Positions 32,840-40,690 are shown, counted from the first letter of the stretch. The stretch is 64,000 nucleotides of DNA from Streptomyces sp. NRRL S-646 (GCF_000720765.1 NZ_JODC01000009.1:478740-542739); one strand, 5' to 3'. A program made the numbers and translations. Notes: generated by a model not told the origin, from the sequence alone.

Positions 32840-33946
32840 TCAGGAGGATGCGGCGCGCTTCGCCGGGGGCTGCCAGCCGCCGGTGACTTCCTTCACCGGT
32901 TTGTGCGGGAAGCGGCGCCGGGCGTATTCCTGCGCAGGGGAGCCAGGGAGGACGTACAGGGTTTCCTTCTTGTCCTGGAGCGGTCGCAGCACGGTGTCCA
33001 TGAAGGTCTTTCGGTCGTCCAGGTACGGTCCCAGGACGTCCTCGCCGGCGGGGCAGACGGCCACGCAGTAGCCGGACTTGTAGCCGGGGGGTGAGCTCAG
33101 GCTCTGCCACATGGAGGCGCTCTCGGAATCGGTGACCCGGGAGCGGTAGTCGGCGGCGTCCTGGCTGTCGGCCACGGTCTGGGCCCAGTCGGTGAACCCG
33201 CTCATGAACTCACGGTAGTTGTGCGTGGTGCAGGCCAGCCCGTCGAACTCGCCGTCCTTGGCGATGGCGCCGACCGGGCAGGCGGCGACGCACAACTTGC
33301 AGTCGATGCAGGGGTTGTAGTCCAGAGCCTGTCCGTACTCGCTCACCTCGGCGTCCACGAGGACGGTGGCCAGCAGGATGAAGCTGCCGAACTTCGGGTG
33401 GATGACGTTGCGGTGCAGGCCCATCACGCCGAGCCCGGCGGCCACTGCGACCGTCTTGTGTGCCACCACCCAGATGCGTTCCCTGGGGAAGCGGTCCATC
33501 TCCTGGGGAAAGCCGACCGACGGATTGAGCGCGCGGTAGCCGGCGTCCTGCAGTGCCCGGGTGACGGTGCGGGCGGCGTGGTTGGCCTGCTCGTCCGTCT
33601 GGTGGAACTCCTGGTTGGCCACGCTGCGGGCGGGGGAGCGGCAGTTGTCGCGGTTCATCCGGACCGCCATGGCGATCAGGGTGCGGGTGCCCGGCAGCGC
33701 GGACTGCGCATGCGCGCGCTCGCCGGCCAGGTCGGGGTGGTCCAGGCTCACCGCGGCCGCGTCGTCCGCGCCGGCCGCCAGGCACAGCTCGCGCAGCCAG
33801 GCCGCGTCGATCACCGGCGCCGGGCTCGCGAACTCGCCGGCTCGGCGGCGGGCGAGGACGGCCTCCACCGACGGGTGCGCGGCCAGCTTCGCCGGAAGCC
33901 TGGGTTCCGCCGACTGCCCCTCGACGCCGCGCGCGCTGGTCGTCAT
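32840..33946 (-). CDS. 4Fe-4S redox protein, epoxyqueuosine-reductase/reductive-dehalogenase-like
   Basis: 368 residues. The C-terminal third holds two ferredoxin-type motifs: CIDCKLCVAACPVGAI (C-X2-C-X2-C-X4-C-P) and a second, shortened CVAVCPAGEDVLGPY. The N-terminal 220 residues (ARSVANQEFHQ, VAAGLGVMGLHRNVIHPKFGSFILLATVL) match the corrinoid-binding half of QueG and reductive dehalogenases. It is not the queuosine enzyme itself because the second cluster is incomplete and the context is a stress regulon. No Tat signal, so cytoplasmic. ATG at 33946 lies 48 bp from twin operator 5. Confidence 0.82.
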   Translation of the reverse strand: MTTSARGVEGQSAEPRLPAKLAAHPSVEAVLARRRAGEFASPAPVIDAAWLRELCLAAGADDAAAVSLDHPDLAGERAHAQSALPGTRTLIAMAVRMNRDNCRSPARSVANQEFHQTDEQANHAARTVTRALQDAGYRALNPSVGFPQEMDRFPRERIWVVAHKTVAVAAGLGVMGLHRNVIHPKFGSFILLATVLVDAEVSEYGQALDYNPCIDCKLCVAACPVGAIAKDGEFDGLACTTHNYREFMSGFTDWAQTVADSQDAADYRSRVTDSESASMWQSLSSPPGYKSGYCVAVCPAGEDVLGPYLDDRKTFMDTVLRPLQDKKETLYVLPGSPAQEYARRRFPHKPVKEVTGGWQPPAKRAASS

Positions 33947-33994
33947 CCGGCACTCCTCGTAGGTCTCGTTCTTGAGACTCGCCTCCACGGCGAG

Positions 33995-34031
33995 AAACCG
34001 ATCAGTTTCATCACCGTAAACCGATCGGTTT
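33995..34031. promoter_or_regulatory. Twin TetR-type operator 5 (4Fe-4S protein promoter)
   Basis: AAACCGATCAGTTT at 33995-34008 (one base off) and perfect AAACCGATCGGTTT at 34018-34031; spacing 23 bp, one less than the other pairs. Confidence 0.85.
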
Positions 34032-34040
34032 TCGCGTGCA

Positions 34041-34160
34041 AGTCCGAGTGGCGAGACTCTCCTTCGGGATGTCGACCAAGTCCGTCCGGTCGCCTGGATG
34101 TCTGGGAGGCCGTGCACCTGCCGCTGGGTGCTGACGTCAACGAGGCCGCGGACCTTGGGA
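34041..34160 (+). pseudogene. Decayed copy of TetR3
   Basis: After operator 5 the sequence GTGCAAGTCC..GTGGCGA resembles the leader of TetR3 (29544-29571). About 34084-34140 then reads DVWEAVHLPLGADVNEAAD, matching RIWETVHLSLGADADETAS near the TetR3 C-terminus. The central 400 bp are deleted. This shows that the module operator/TetR3/TetR A was duplicated here. Confidence 0.7.
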
Positions 34161-34236
34161 GTTGCGCCGGTCAGCGGAGGTCGGCAGCGAGTTGCCGAGC
34201 GCATCCGTCGCCGAGACTGCTCGTGGGCGCGGTGCT

Positions 34237-34806
34237 TCAGCGCATGCCCGCCGCATCGAGCAGGACGGTCACCGTGGGGGCGATGAGTCCCGTCGGTGTG
34301 TCGGCTTTGATTCCCGCGCGGGCACTGGCGCCGTCGAAGACCAGGATCAGCTGCCGGGCCAGCAGGTCCGGGTCGCTCGCCCCGCCCTGTTCGGCCTCGG
34401 TGCGGAAGAAGGCTGCCAGGTCCGCCTTGACCCGGTGGGCCACCCGGCTTGCAGGGTGGCTCTGATCCTTGAGCTCGATCTGCACGGCCAGGTATCGACA
34501 GCCCTGGAAGTCGGGCGCACCCGCCTGCGACGCCAGCTGGTCGAAGACGTGCAGGATCCGCTCGCGGGGTGAGCGGTTGTCGTCCGCCGCGGGCAGGAGT
34601 GTCGCCACGTAGGCGGAGGCGCGTTCTTCCAGGCTCGCCGCCAGCAGTTCGCCTTTGCTCTCGAACAGCTGGTACATGGAACGCTTCGAAACCCCCGCCG
34701 CCTTGCACAGCGCGTCGACGCCGATGCTGACACCGTCTCGGTAGGTGAGCGTGGCCGCTGCCTCCAGTAGCCGCTCTCGGGGACTTGACTTCGCCTCGGT
34801 CGTCAT
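34237..34806 (-). CDS. TetR-family regulator B (paralogue of TetR A)
   Basis: 189 residues, same length and layout as TetR A, with an identical recognition helix (GVSKRSMYQLF) and mostly conservative changes elsewhere. Differences cluster in the ligand domain (for example SLVFDGAS/ILVFDGAS and ADNLTG/ADTPTG), so ligand range may differ while DNA target stays the same. A single operator lies 33 bp upstream. It is flanked by relics of TetR3 and of the DUF3533 permease, i.e. it is the surviving gene of the duplicated module. Confidence 0.92.
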   Translation of the reverse strand: MTTEAKSSPRERLLEAAATLTYRDGVSIGVDALCKAAGVSKRSMYQLFESKGELLAASLEERASAYVATLLPAADDNRSPRERILHVFDQLASQAGAPDFQGCRYLAVQIELKDQSHPASRVAHRVKADLAAFFRTEAEQGGASDPDLLARQLILVFDGASARAGIKADTPTGLIAPTVTVLLDAAGMR

Positions 34807-34838
34807 ATTGCGAGGTTAACTCGATTCCGGCCAATTGA

Positions 34839-34852
34839 AAACCGATCGGTTT
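34839..34852. promoter_or_regulatory. Single TetR-type operator 6 (TetR B promoter)
   Basis: Perfect AAACCGATCGGTTT, single copy, at the same relative position as the TetR A operator (33 bp from the start codon). Confidence 0.85.
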
Positions 34853-34904
34853 ACGGCGCGTGCCGGGGTGCTCTCCGACGCCGCCCACGGCCGAGCCGGT
34901 ATAT

Positions 34905-35256
34905 GAGTGCGGATCCCGCTGCGCCGGGGTGGCGGTCTCCTCGGGCTTCGTCTCCGCGCACGCGGTGCAGCCTCTGGCGGTCGTACCGGCCCGTCATTCC
35001 GAGGCCGAAGAGTGCGACCGCGACGGGGCCGACAGCCATGATCTCCCGGCCCCGGGTCAGGCCCGCGTCGCCCTGGGCTCCGTAGTGGAGGATCGAGCGC
35101 CTTGATGGGGGTTGCGGTCGTCCGTCGGCACCCCCATTGCGACAGGGGGCATGGTTGCCGCCAGTGTGCCGGGCGTGCCGTACGCGACAAGGAGGGTGAG
35201 CGTACCGAGCCTGGAGACCGCGGTGGCGCACACCGAGTGCTGTCACAGCGGCGGCA
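34905..35256 (-). pseudogene. Truncated copy of the DUF3533 permease gene
   Basis: On the minus strand the segment reading AQGDAGLTRGREIMAVGPVA matches AQGDAGLTRGWVMMAAGLAA of the intact permease, including the GRYDRQRLHR / GWYDRKGLHR end. DNA similarity to 30900-31296 continues upstream but with an internal deletion of about 45 bp just after GATCGAGCG, and it then stops. Only the C-terminal third remains, out of frame. Confidence 0.8.
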
Positions 35257-35282
35257 GGCGATCGGGCTCGGTGGACTCAGGT

Positions 35283-36782
35283 TCAGTGGGCGATCACGGG
35301 TTCGCCCTCCGACGGCGCCAGAGGCGCATTGGGTACCAGGATCGCTGCGAGCACCGCACCGACCACGAAGAACCCGGCGCCCCACGCCAGGGTGGCCGTG
35401 TAGCCCTCGACCCCGGCCTGGGCCACGGTCAGTGCGCCCGGCTTGTGCGAGGACAGGTAGTCGGTCGCGGCCGATGAGGCAACGGTGGTCAGCAGCGCCG
35501 TGCTGATCGAACCACCCACCTGCTGGCCGGTGTTGATCAGTGCCGAGGCGACGCCGGTGTCCTCGTGGTGCACACCTGCGGTCGCACCCTGGAACGCGGT
35601 GGTCATCACCCCGCCGAGGCCGAGACCCAGCAGGATCATGCCGGGCATGATGTGGGCGACGTAGGTGCTGTCGAGCTCGAGCCGGGTCAGCAGGGCCATA
35701 CCGGATGCGGCGACCAGGAAGCCGGAGCTGATCACGATCTTCGGACCGACCCTGGGCAGCAGCAGCGAAGGTGCCGTGGTCGACGCGGCAACGATTCCCC
35801 CGACCATCGGCAGGAACGCCAGGCCCGTCTTGATCGGCGAGTAACCGATGCTGGCCTCCAGGTAATAGGTCAGGAACAGGAAGATCGAGAACATCCCCAT
35901 GCCGATGACGAACACCGCCAGGAACGAACCGCCGCGGGTCCGGTCCAGCACGAGTCGCAGCGGCAGCAGCGGATGCGCGACCCTGGACTCCAGCCACACG
36001 AACACCGCGAGCAGCACCACGCCGGCGATCATGGAGCCGAGGGTGACCGGGTTGGTCCAGCTGGTCGATTCGACGTGCGCGAACCCGTAGACGATGCCGA
36101 ACAGCGCCGCGCTCACCACGGCGGTGCCGGGAATGTCGAGTTTGGGTCGCTCGGTGACCGCGGGCTTGGCCAGCAGCAGCACCGCACCGACCAGCGCGAT
36201 GGCCGCGAAGACGACGTTCACGTACATCACCCAGCGCCATGACGCCCATTCGGTGAGCATGCCGCCGAGCAGCAGCCCGACCGCGCCGCCCGCACCGGCC
36301 AACGCACTGAAGATGCCGAAGGCCTTCGGCCTCTCGGTCGGGTCGGTGAAGGTCACGCTGAGCAGCGAGAGCGCCGCGGGCGCAAGCAGCGCGGCGAAGA
36401 GCCCTTGGGCCACACGTGCCGTGACGAGGATGCCGAAGCTGTTGGCCGCACCGCCGAGGACCGATGCGCCCGCGAAACCGATCAGTCCGGTCACGAAGGT
36501 GGTCCGTCGACCGAACAGGTCACCGAGCCGGCCACCGATCAGCAGCAGGCTGCCGAATGCCAGGGCGTACCCCGTGATGACCCACTGCCGGCTGCCGTCG
36601 CTGAACCCGAGGTCATGCTGCGCCGCGGGCAGCGCGATGTTCACGACGGTCGCATCGAGCGTGACCATGAGTTGCGCCGTGCCCAGCACGACAAGCACCC
36701 ACCAGCGCACGGCATGTGAGCCGCGGCGGCCCGAGTCTGTTTTTCCGGAGGCGGGTGCCCCGCGGTCGTAGGTGGTACTCAC
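35283..36782 (-). CDS. MFS exporter, DHA2 (14-helix) drug:H+ family
   Basis: 499 residues, GTG start at 36782 with GGGGAAC upstream. Fourteen predicted helices. Motif A is GGRLGDLFGRRTTF (loop 2-3), the helix-1 motif is LDATVVNIALPAAQHDLGF, and motif C is seen as GIFSALAGAGGAVGLLLGGML, as in EmrB/QacA-type antiporters. It pumps lipophilic drugs or toxic metabolites using the proton gradient. Twin operator 7 is 42 bp upstream, so it is a member of the local TetR regulon and stands where the second permease copy has decayed. Confidence 0.93.
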   Translation of the reverse strand: MSTTYDRGAPASGKTDSGRRGSHAVRWWVLVVLGTAQLMVTLDATVVNIALPAAQHDLGFSDGSRQWVITGYALAFGSLLLIGGRLGDLFGRRTTFVTGLIGFAGASVLGGAANSFGILVTARVAQGLFAALLAPAALSLLSVTFTDPTERPKAFGIFSALAGAGGAVGLLLGGMLTEWASWRWVMYVNVVFAAIALVGAVLLLAKPAVTERPKLDIPGTAVVSAALFGIVYGFAHVESTSWTNPVTLGSMIAGVVLLAVFVWLESRVAHPLLPLRLVLDRTRGGSFLAVFVIGMGMFSIFLFLTYYLEASIGYSPIKTGLAFLPMVGGIVAASTTAPSLLLPRVGPKIVISSGFLVAASGMALLTRLELDSTYVAHIMPGMILLGLGLGGVMTTAFQGATAGVHHEDTGVASALINTGQQVGGSISTALLTTVASSAATDYLSSHKPGALTVAQAGVEGYTATLAWGAGFFVVGAVLAAILVPNAPLAPSEGEPVIAH

Positions 36783-36823
36783 TGTTCCCCTTGGTTGCTG
36801 GTCATCGGCCGACCACGGGTCGG

Positions 36824-36861
36824 AAACCGATCTGTTTCCGCTTAGGTAAACAGATCGGTTT
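36824..36861. promoter_or_regulatory. Twin TetR-type operator 7 (MFS promoter)
   Basis: AAACCGATCTGTTT at 36824-36837 and AAACAGATCGGTTT at 36848-36861, 24 bp start to start. Each differs by one base from consensus, in opposite half-sites, so the pair is mirror-symmetric. Confidence 0.85.
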
Positions 36862-36869
36862 CCGTGGTG

Positions 36870-37387
36870 CAAGTGCGGGTCGCTTCCGGGTGGGTCGGGA
36901 GCGCCCCGGCAAGGTCGAAGCCCACGCAGGCCGGTGGCGCGCGACTGGTTGCCCGACGTCGCGGCACGGCTGTTCCGGTGGGGCGGCGGTCTACGGCGGG
37001 CACCTGGACGCGTTCGGCTCGGTGCTGCTGCTGTTGGGGGCCATCGCGATGAACCAAGCAGGGCGACAGCACGGCGGCCGTGGCGACCGGGCTGCAGGTC
37101 ATCGGCCGCTCGGTCGTGAGCGCGGCGTAATTGATGCGCGTGCCGCTCGCGGCGACCGGAATGAGCGATGCCGACCATCAAGCTCTTCGGGGCCGGCATG
37201 GGTATTCGTGGACTCCAGGTACCAGCGGCCTTGTGAGCTCCGGACCCGCCGGCCCGCTTCTACGGCCGGTTCGCCATCAAGGAGACCGGCATGGCGGCCG
37301 ACGGCACCGCGGACGAGCCGGCGCCTGCCGCCGTGAGCTGAACCCTGTGAGCGCGGTGCCGCTGACCCGTCGGCACCGCGCCCGGCC
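36870..37387. other. Decayed stretch without an intact gene
   Basis: About 500 bp. Short plus-strand pieces look coding (a hydrophobic DAFGSVLLLLGAIAMN near 37010; FYGRFAIKETGMAADGTADE near 37260 running to a TGA at 37341), but frames shift repeatedly. I cannot name the parent gene. Confidence 0.4.
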
Positions 37388-38080
37388 TCACTCCGCCGGC
37401 TGCTCCCCCCGCCCACACGTGTGCCGATCATGGCGGCGATGGTTCGCGTCCTCCTGGGCCAGGCGGCGCAGCAGTCTGACCACCGGCTCGAACAGCACGC
37501 TGAGGACCACCGCCCGCTCGGCGAGGGTGATCTGGTCCTCGATCCCTTCGAGCTGCGCGAAGTCCAGGTCCGCGGTCGAGGTGGCGAGCCGTGCGTAGGG
37601 GATGAGGTCGTCGGCCGTGTAGTCGGTGCCGAGGCGGCTGAGCGCCGCGAGGCTCTCGGCGAGTGCCGGGCGGTGCGGTGACGCGTCGGAGATCCGCCAG
37701 CCCATGTTCTCGATGAGAGCGTCGACCCGCGCGGCGGCTCCGCCGGACGCCGTCTCGTCGGCGACACCCTCGTGGTCCTCGCCGTTCTTCCCGCTCGTCT
37801 CCGCGGAGGGGACGGGCAGGGCGTGGTGGATGACCGCCAGGGTTTCGAACGCGTCCAGCGGCTGCTCGACGGCTTCGAGCACTTCCCGGGTACGGGCGAC
37901 GGACAGCCCGCCGAGCTGGATGAGGGAACGGATCAGACGCAGCCGCTGGATGTGCTCCTCGTCGTACTCGACCGTGGTCGGGTTCAGCGCGCGCCCCTCG
38001 GGGAGCAGTCCCTCCCGTCGGTAGTACTTGATGGTCGCCACCGGCACCCCGGACCGTCGGCTGAGCTCTGAAATCCTCAT
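37388..38080 (-). CDS. MerR-family regulator
   Basis: 230 residues. N-terminal MerR HTH and wing: MRISELSRRSGVPVATIKYY, REGLLPEGR, and YDEEHIQRLRLIRSLIQLGGLSVARTREVLEAVE. A long helical C-terminal region (110-225) has no Cys cluster for metals, so the ligand is probably organic. Divergent from the DUF6230 gene; two inverted repeats lie between them. Outside the AAACCGATCGGTTT regulon although embedded in it. Confidence 0.88.
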   Translation of the reverse strand: MRISELSRRSGVPVATIKYYRREGLLPEGRALNPTTVEYDEEHIQRLRLIRSLIQLGGLSVARTREVLEAVEQPLDAFETLAVIHHALPVPSAETSGKNGEDHEGVADETASGGAAARVDALIENMGWRISDASPHRPALAESLAALSRLGTDYTADDLIPYARLATSTADLDFAQLEGIEDQITLAERAVVLSVLFEPVVRLLRRLAQEDANHRRHDRHTCGRGEQPAE

Positions 38081-38143
38081 GCGCTCCCTCACGCTCAACT
38101 GTCCCTCCAGTATCGCGTTACCGGGGGTTGCCCCCTCGGGCTC

Positions 38144-38188
38144 GATAGTGCCACTATCAGGCACTCGATAGCAGCGCTACCGAGTGCC
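38144..38188. promoter_or_regulatory. Two inverted repeats in the MerR/DUF6230 divergent promoter
   Basis: GATAGTG-C-CACTATC at 38144-38158 is perfect. 38160-38188 is a 13-bp-arm dyad (GGCACTCGATAGC, spacer AGC, GCTACCGAGTGCC) with one mismatch. Both share the element CTCGATAG. Probable operator of the MerR protein. Confidence 0.6.
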
Positions 38189-38225
38189 TCTCCGGTGTGC
38201 CCTCTTTGCGCGCCCGGCCACGACT

Positions 38226-38306
38226 CACCTCGTCCACCTCGTGCAACTCGTCCATCTCGTACACCTCGTACACCTCGTACAACTCGTACACCTCGTACAC
38301 CTCGAC
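38226..38306 (+). repeat. Nine-unit 9-bp tandem repeat (CACCTCGTA) in the DUF6230 leader
   Basis: Nine consecutive units of CACCTCGTA or one- to two-base variants, ending 15 bp before the DUF6230 start and just before its ribosome site (GGAGGG). The unit length is a multiple of three and the frame is open (His-Leu-Val repeats), but the ribosome site lies after the array. Copy number could vary by slippage, changing leader length. Confidence 0.85.
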
Positions 38307-38321
38307 AACGGAGGGCCACCC

Positions 38322-38936
38322 ATGTCCCAGCGAATAGGCAGGACCCACTGGAAGCGCTTCGCCATCGGTGCGGTGCCGACGGTGGTCGCCACGGCGGCGG
38401 TCGCCGTCTCCATGGCCCAGGGCGCGCTGGCCGCTTCGTTCAGCATCTCCGGTTCCGCCTTCAAGGTCTCGGCCGGGAAGTTGAGCGGCTCCGGGTTCGG
38501 CAACTACGCCACGGTGGACGTCGCCAAGAACGGCAAGCACGTACCCGTCTCCGTGTCGTCCATCAAGGACGCGACGATCGTCGACATGTGCCAGTCCGTG
38601 CCGGTGGACATCCCCGTGCTCGGGACCTACACGATGTCGCTCAACGCCGGCGGATCGGGTACGCCGGTCAAGGCCAAGAACCTGTACATCGACATGACCG
38701 ACCTCCAGGCCAAGAAGGGCACCTTCCACAACGTCGACATCGGCGTCGCCACCGGTGCCATGACCAAGGGTCAGGTCAACCCGAAGGACCAGGTGGATCC
38801 CAACGGCTACGCCCAGCAGGCGGATTCGGTCGAGATCATCGATGCCCACCAGACGGTCTGGGCCAGTTCCGCGGGGACGTTCGAACTGTCGGGCCTGCAC
38901 ATGAACATCGCGGCCGGCCGCCACGACTGCTTCTGA
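38322..38936 (+). CDS. DUF6230-family exported protein
   Basis: 204 residues. ATG at 38322 follows GGAGGG and gives MSQRIGRTHWKRFAIGAVPT with a hydrophobic signal (about 14-36) and an ALAAS cleavage-like site. The mature part is beta-rich (FSISGSAFKVSAGKLSGSGFG, NLYIDMTDLQAKKGTFHN, FELSGLHMNIAAGRHDCF) and matches the Streptomyces family called DUF6230. Function unknown. It heads a three-gene set with DUF6114 and a Pro-rich protein and is divergent from a MerR regulator. Confidence 0.8.
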   Translation: MSQRIGRTHWKRFAIGAVPTVVATAAVAVSMAQGALAASFSISGSAFKVSAGKLSGSGFGNYATVDVAKNGKHVPVSVSSIKDATIVDMCQSVPVDIPVLGTYTMSLNAGGSGTPVKAKNLYIDMTDLQAKKGTFHNVDIGVATGAMTKGQVNPKDQVDPNGYAQQADSVEIIDAHQTVWASSAGTFELSGLHMNIAAGRHDCF

Positions 38937-38982
38937 CCGTGCCCCAGCCCCTCCCACCCGCTGACGATCCGGGAACCTCCAC

Positions 38983-39432
38983 ATGACGAGTGTCGGCGCA
39001 CCCGCGCACCCCCACAGTGACAGCGGCTTCGCCCGCGCTCGCCGGGCTTTCAGGGCCTGGCGGCGCACCCGCCCCTTCTGGGCGGGCCTGCTGGTACTCC
39101 TGGCCGCCGCGCCGATCATCTACTTCCCTTACTTCAACCTCTCCCTGGGCGCCCTGTCCGTGGCGATGTCCACCACCGCGGGGGCGGGGTCCCTGGTCAT
39201 CGGCCTGACGCTGATCGTCCTGGGCGGACTCCTGTGGTTCCAGCCGATCATCAGGTTCTTCGCCGGCTGCGTGGCCGTCTTCCTCGGTGTGCTGTCGCTC
39301 CCCATCTCGAACTTCGGCGGATTCTTCGTCGGCACGCTGTGTGCGGCCACGGGTGGACTCCTGGCCCTGGCCTGGGGCCCGGTGAACACGGCCGACGACA
39401 CCGAGGAGCCGTCGGGGAGGGCCGGGGAATGA
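38983..39432 (+). CDS. DUF6114-family four-helix membrane protein
   Basis: 149 residues, four membrane helices (PFWAGLLVLLAAAPIIYFPY, VAMSTTAGAGSLVIGLTLIV, FFAGCVAVFLGVLSLPIS, FVGTLCAATGGLLALAWG). An N-terminal basic stretch (RARRAFRAWRRTR) orients the N-terminus inside. The family always pairs with DUF6230 as far as I recall. Its stop overlaps the start of the next gene (ATGA), so the three products probably work together at the membrane. Confidence 0.82.
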   Translation: MTSVGAPAHPHSDSGFARARRAFRAWRRTRPFWAGLLVLLAAAPIIYFPYFNLSLGALSVAMSTTAGAGSLVIGLTLIVLGGLLWFQPIIRFFAGCVAVFLGVLSLPISNFGGFFVGTLCAATGGLLALAWGPVNTADDTEEPSGRAGE

Positions 39433-40604
39433 CCGACCAGTCGCCCGACCTGCGCGGCCAGGCCGTAGGACCCCACTACGCCCGGACGAAGAGAGGCCGG
39501 CACGCCATTCCCCGTACGTCCGCGCTGACCCGCCTGCGCCTGCCGCTCGGGAGGGCACTCGCACTCACCGCGCTGCCGACCGTTCTCGTCCTGGCGAGTC
39601 AGCGTCCGCCCGCGGTCGACACGAGCGTCACCGCGGCTCATTCCTCTCCCGAAGAGGAGCCCGGCGGCGGTGCCGACTGTGCCCGCCCCGACGACACGAC
39701 AGCGCCGGCCACGGCCCCTACTCCCTCCGCTTCTCCCAGGACGCCCGGTGCCCCCACGAGCAGCGAGCCCGCCAAGCCGTCGGAGCGCGCGGCTGACGAG
39801 GAGACGGGCCTCGCCCCGGCCCCGACCGCAACACCGAGCGCGACCGCTGCCGCCACCACCGGTGTTACGGGCATACTCGGTTCCCTCCTCCGCGGCGACA
39901 CCGAGCAGCAGGGTCCGGCACCCGACACGAGCCCCTCACCGAGCCTGGCCGCTCCGACTCCGACGCCGGCGCCGACGACCACGGAACCGTCCGACGCGCC
40001 ACCGGCCGCACCTCACGCGTCGGCCACCCGCGGCCATCGGACCGCTGAGCCGTCGTCCCGACCGGTGCACACCACAGGGGCCTCCCGAACCTGTGACATC
40101 AGCGATCTCAAGGCTCCCGAGGACACGAGCGCCGGTCGATTCGCCGCCGAGTCCTGGAACATGAAGGGAAGCCGCCTCGAACTGCGCGACCTCGTCTTCG
40201 GCGGCGTGGTGACCGTGGACACGGCCGCCGGGCCCAAGCGGGTGCTCAAGTTCTCCGCGGCGGCCGTCACCATCCGCGACCTGAAGATGGCCGTCCCCGT
40301 CGGCCCGCAGATCCAGCACATCGACGGAGCGCCCGGCTCGACGTCCACGCTGCGAGGCGACCGCATCACCATGTACGTCGAGAGCCTGACGGGCACCCTC
40401 TCCGGTGTCGAAGGCATACCCCTGCCCCCGGTCCTCCGCCTCCACCTCACGCCTGACACCGTCCCGCAGTGGCTCTACGACACGGTCGGCAAACTCGACC
40501 TCAAGCTCCAACTCGGCCTGGCCGACGCCGACATCGACCAGGCCGGACAGACGGGTGGAGAGCTTGTCATCCCGGGGATCCATGGATACGGAACGGCCCG
40601 GTGA
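39429..40604 (+). CDS. Exported Pro/Thr-rich protein with DUF6230-like C-terminal domain
   Basis: 391 residues. A basic N-terminus and one hydrophobic segment (about 43-57) suggest a signal anchor. Residues 60-225 are a Pro/Ala/Thr/Ser linker of cell-wall-spanning type, free of regular secondary structure. The C-terminal 160 residues (TCDISDLKAPEDTSAGRF, LVFGGVVTVDTAAGPKRVLKFSA, ITMYVESLTGTLSG) are beta-rich and recall the DUF6230 protein two genes upstream. It overlaps DUF6114 by 4 bp. Function unknown; a surface display or polymer-coat role is inference. Confidence 0.7.
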   Translation: MTDQSPDLRGQAVGPHYARTKRGRHAIPRTSALTRLRLPLGRALALTALPTVLVLASQRPPAVDTSVTAAHSSPEEEPGGGADCARPDDTTAPATAPTPSASPRTPGAPTSSEPAKPSERAADEETGLAPAPTATPSATAAATTGVTGILGSLLRGDTEQQGPAPDTSPSPSLAAPTPTPAPTTTEPSDAPPAAPHASATRGHRTAEPSSRPVHTTGASRTCDISDLKAPEDTSAGRFAAESWNMKGSRLELRDLVFGGVVTVDTAAGPKRVLKFSAAAVTIRDLKMAVPVGPQIQHIDGAPGSTSTLRGDRITMYVESLTGTLSGVEGIPLPPVLRLHLTPDTVPQWLYDTVGKLDLKLQLGLADADIDQAGQTGGELVIPGIHGYGTAR

Positions 40605-40632
40605 AGCTGGGGGCTGCCGGGCTTGCGCTGGG

Positions 40633-40670
40633 AAACCGATCGGTTTACCTTAGTGGAAACCGATCGGTTT
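40633..40670. promoter_or_regulatory. Twin TetR-type operator 8 (SDR-hydrolase-oxidoreductase operon)
   Basis: Perfect AAACCGATCGGTTT at 40633-40646 and 40657-40670, 24 bp start to start, 20 bp before the SDR start. The flanking bases match the operator 1 region almost throughout. Confidence 0.88.
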
Positions 40671-40690
40671 CTCATTCTGTGGAGAGAGTC

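Noticed and set aside
38184-38321. N-terminal extension of the DUF6230 protein through the His-Leu-Val repeat
   Set aside because: The ribosome site GGAGGG and a normal signal peptide begin after the array, so the repeat is most likely leader DNA.
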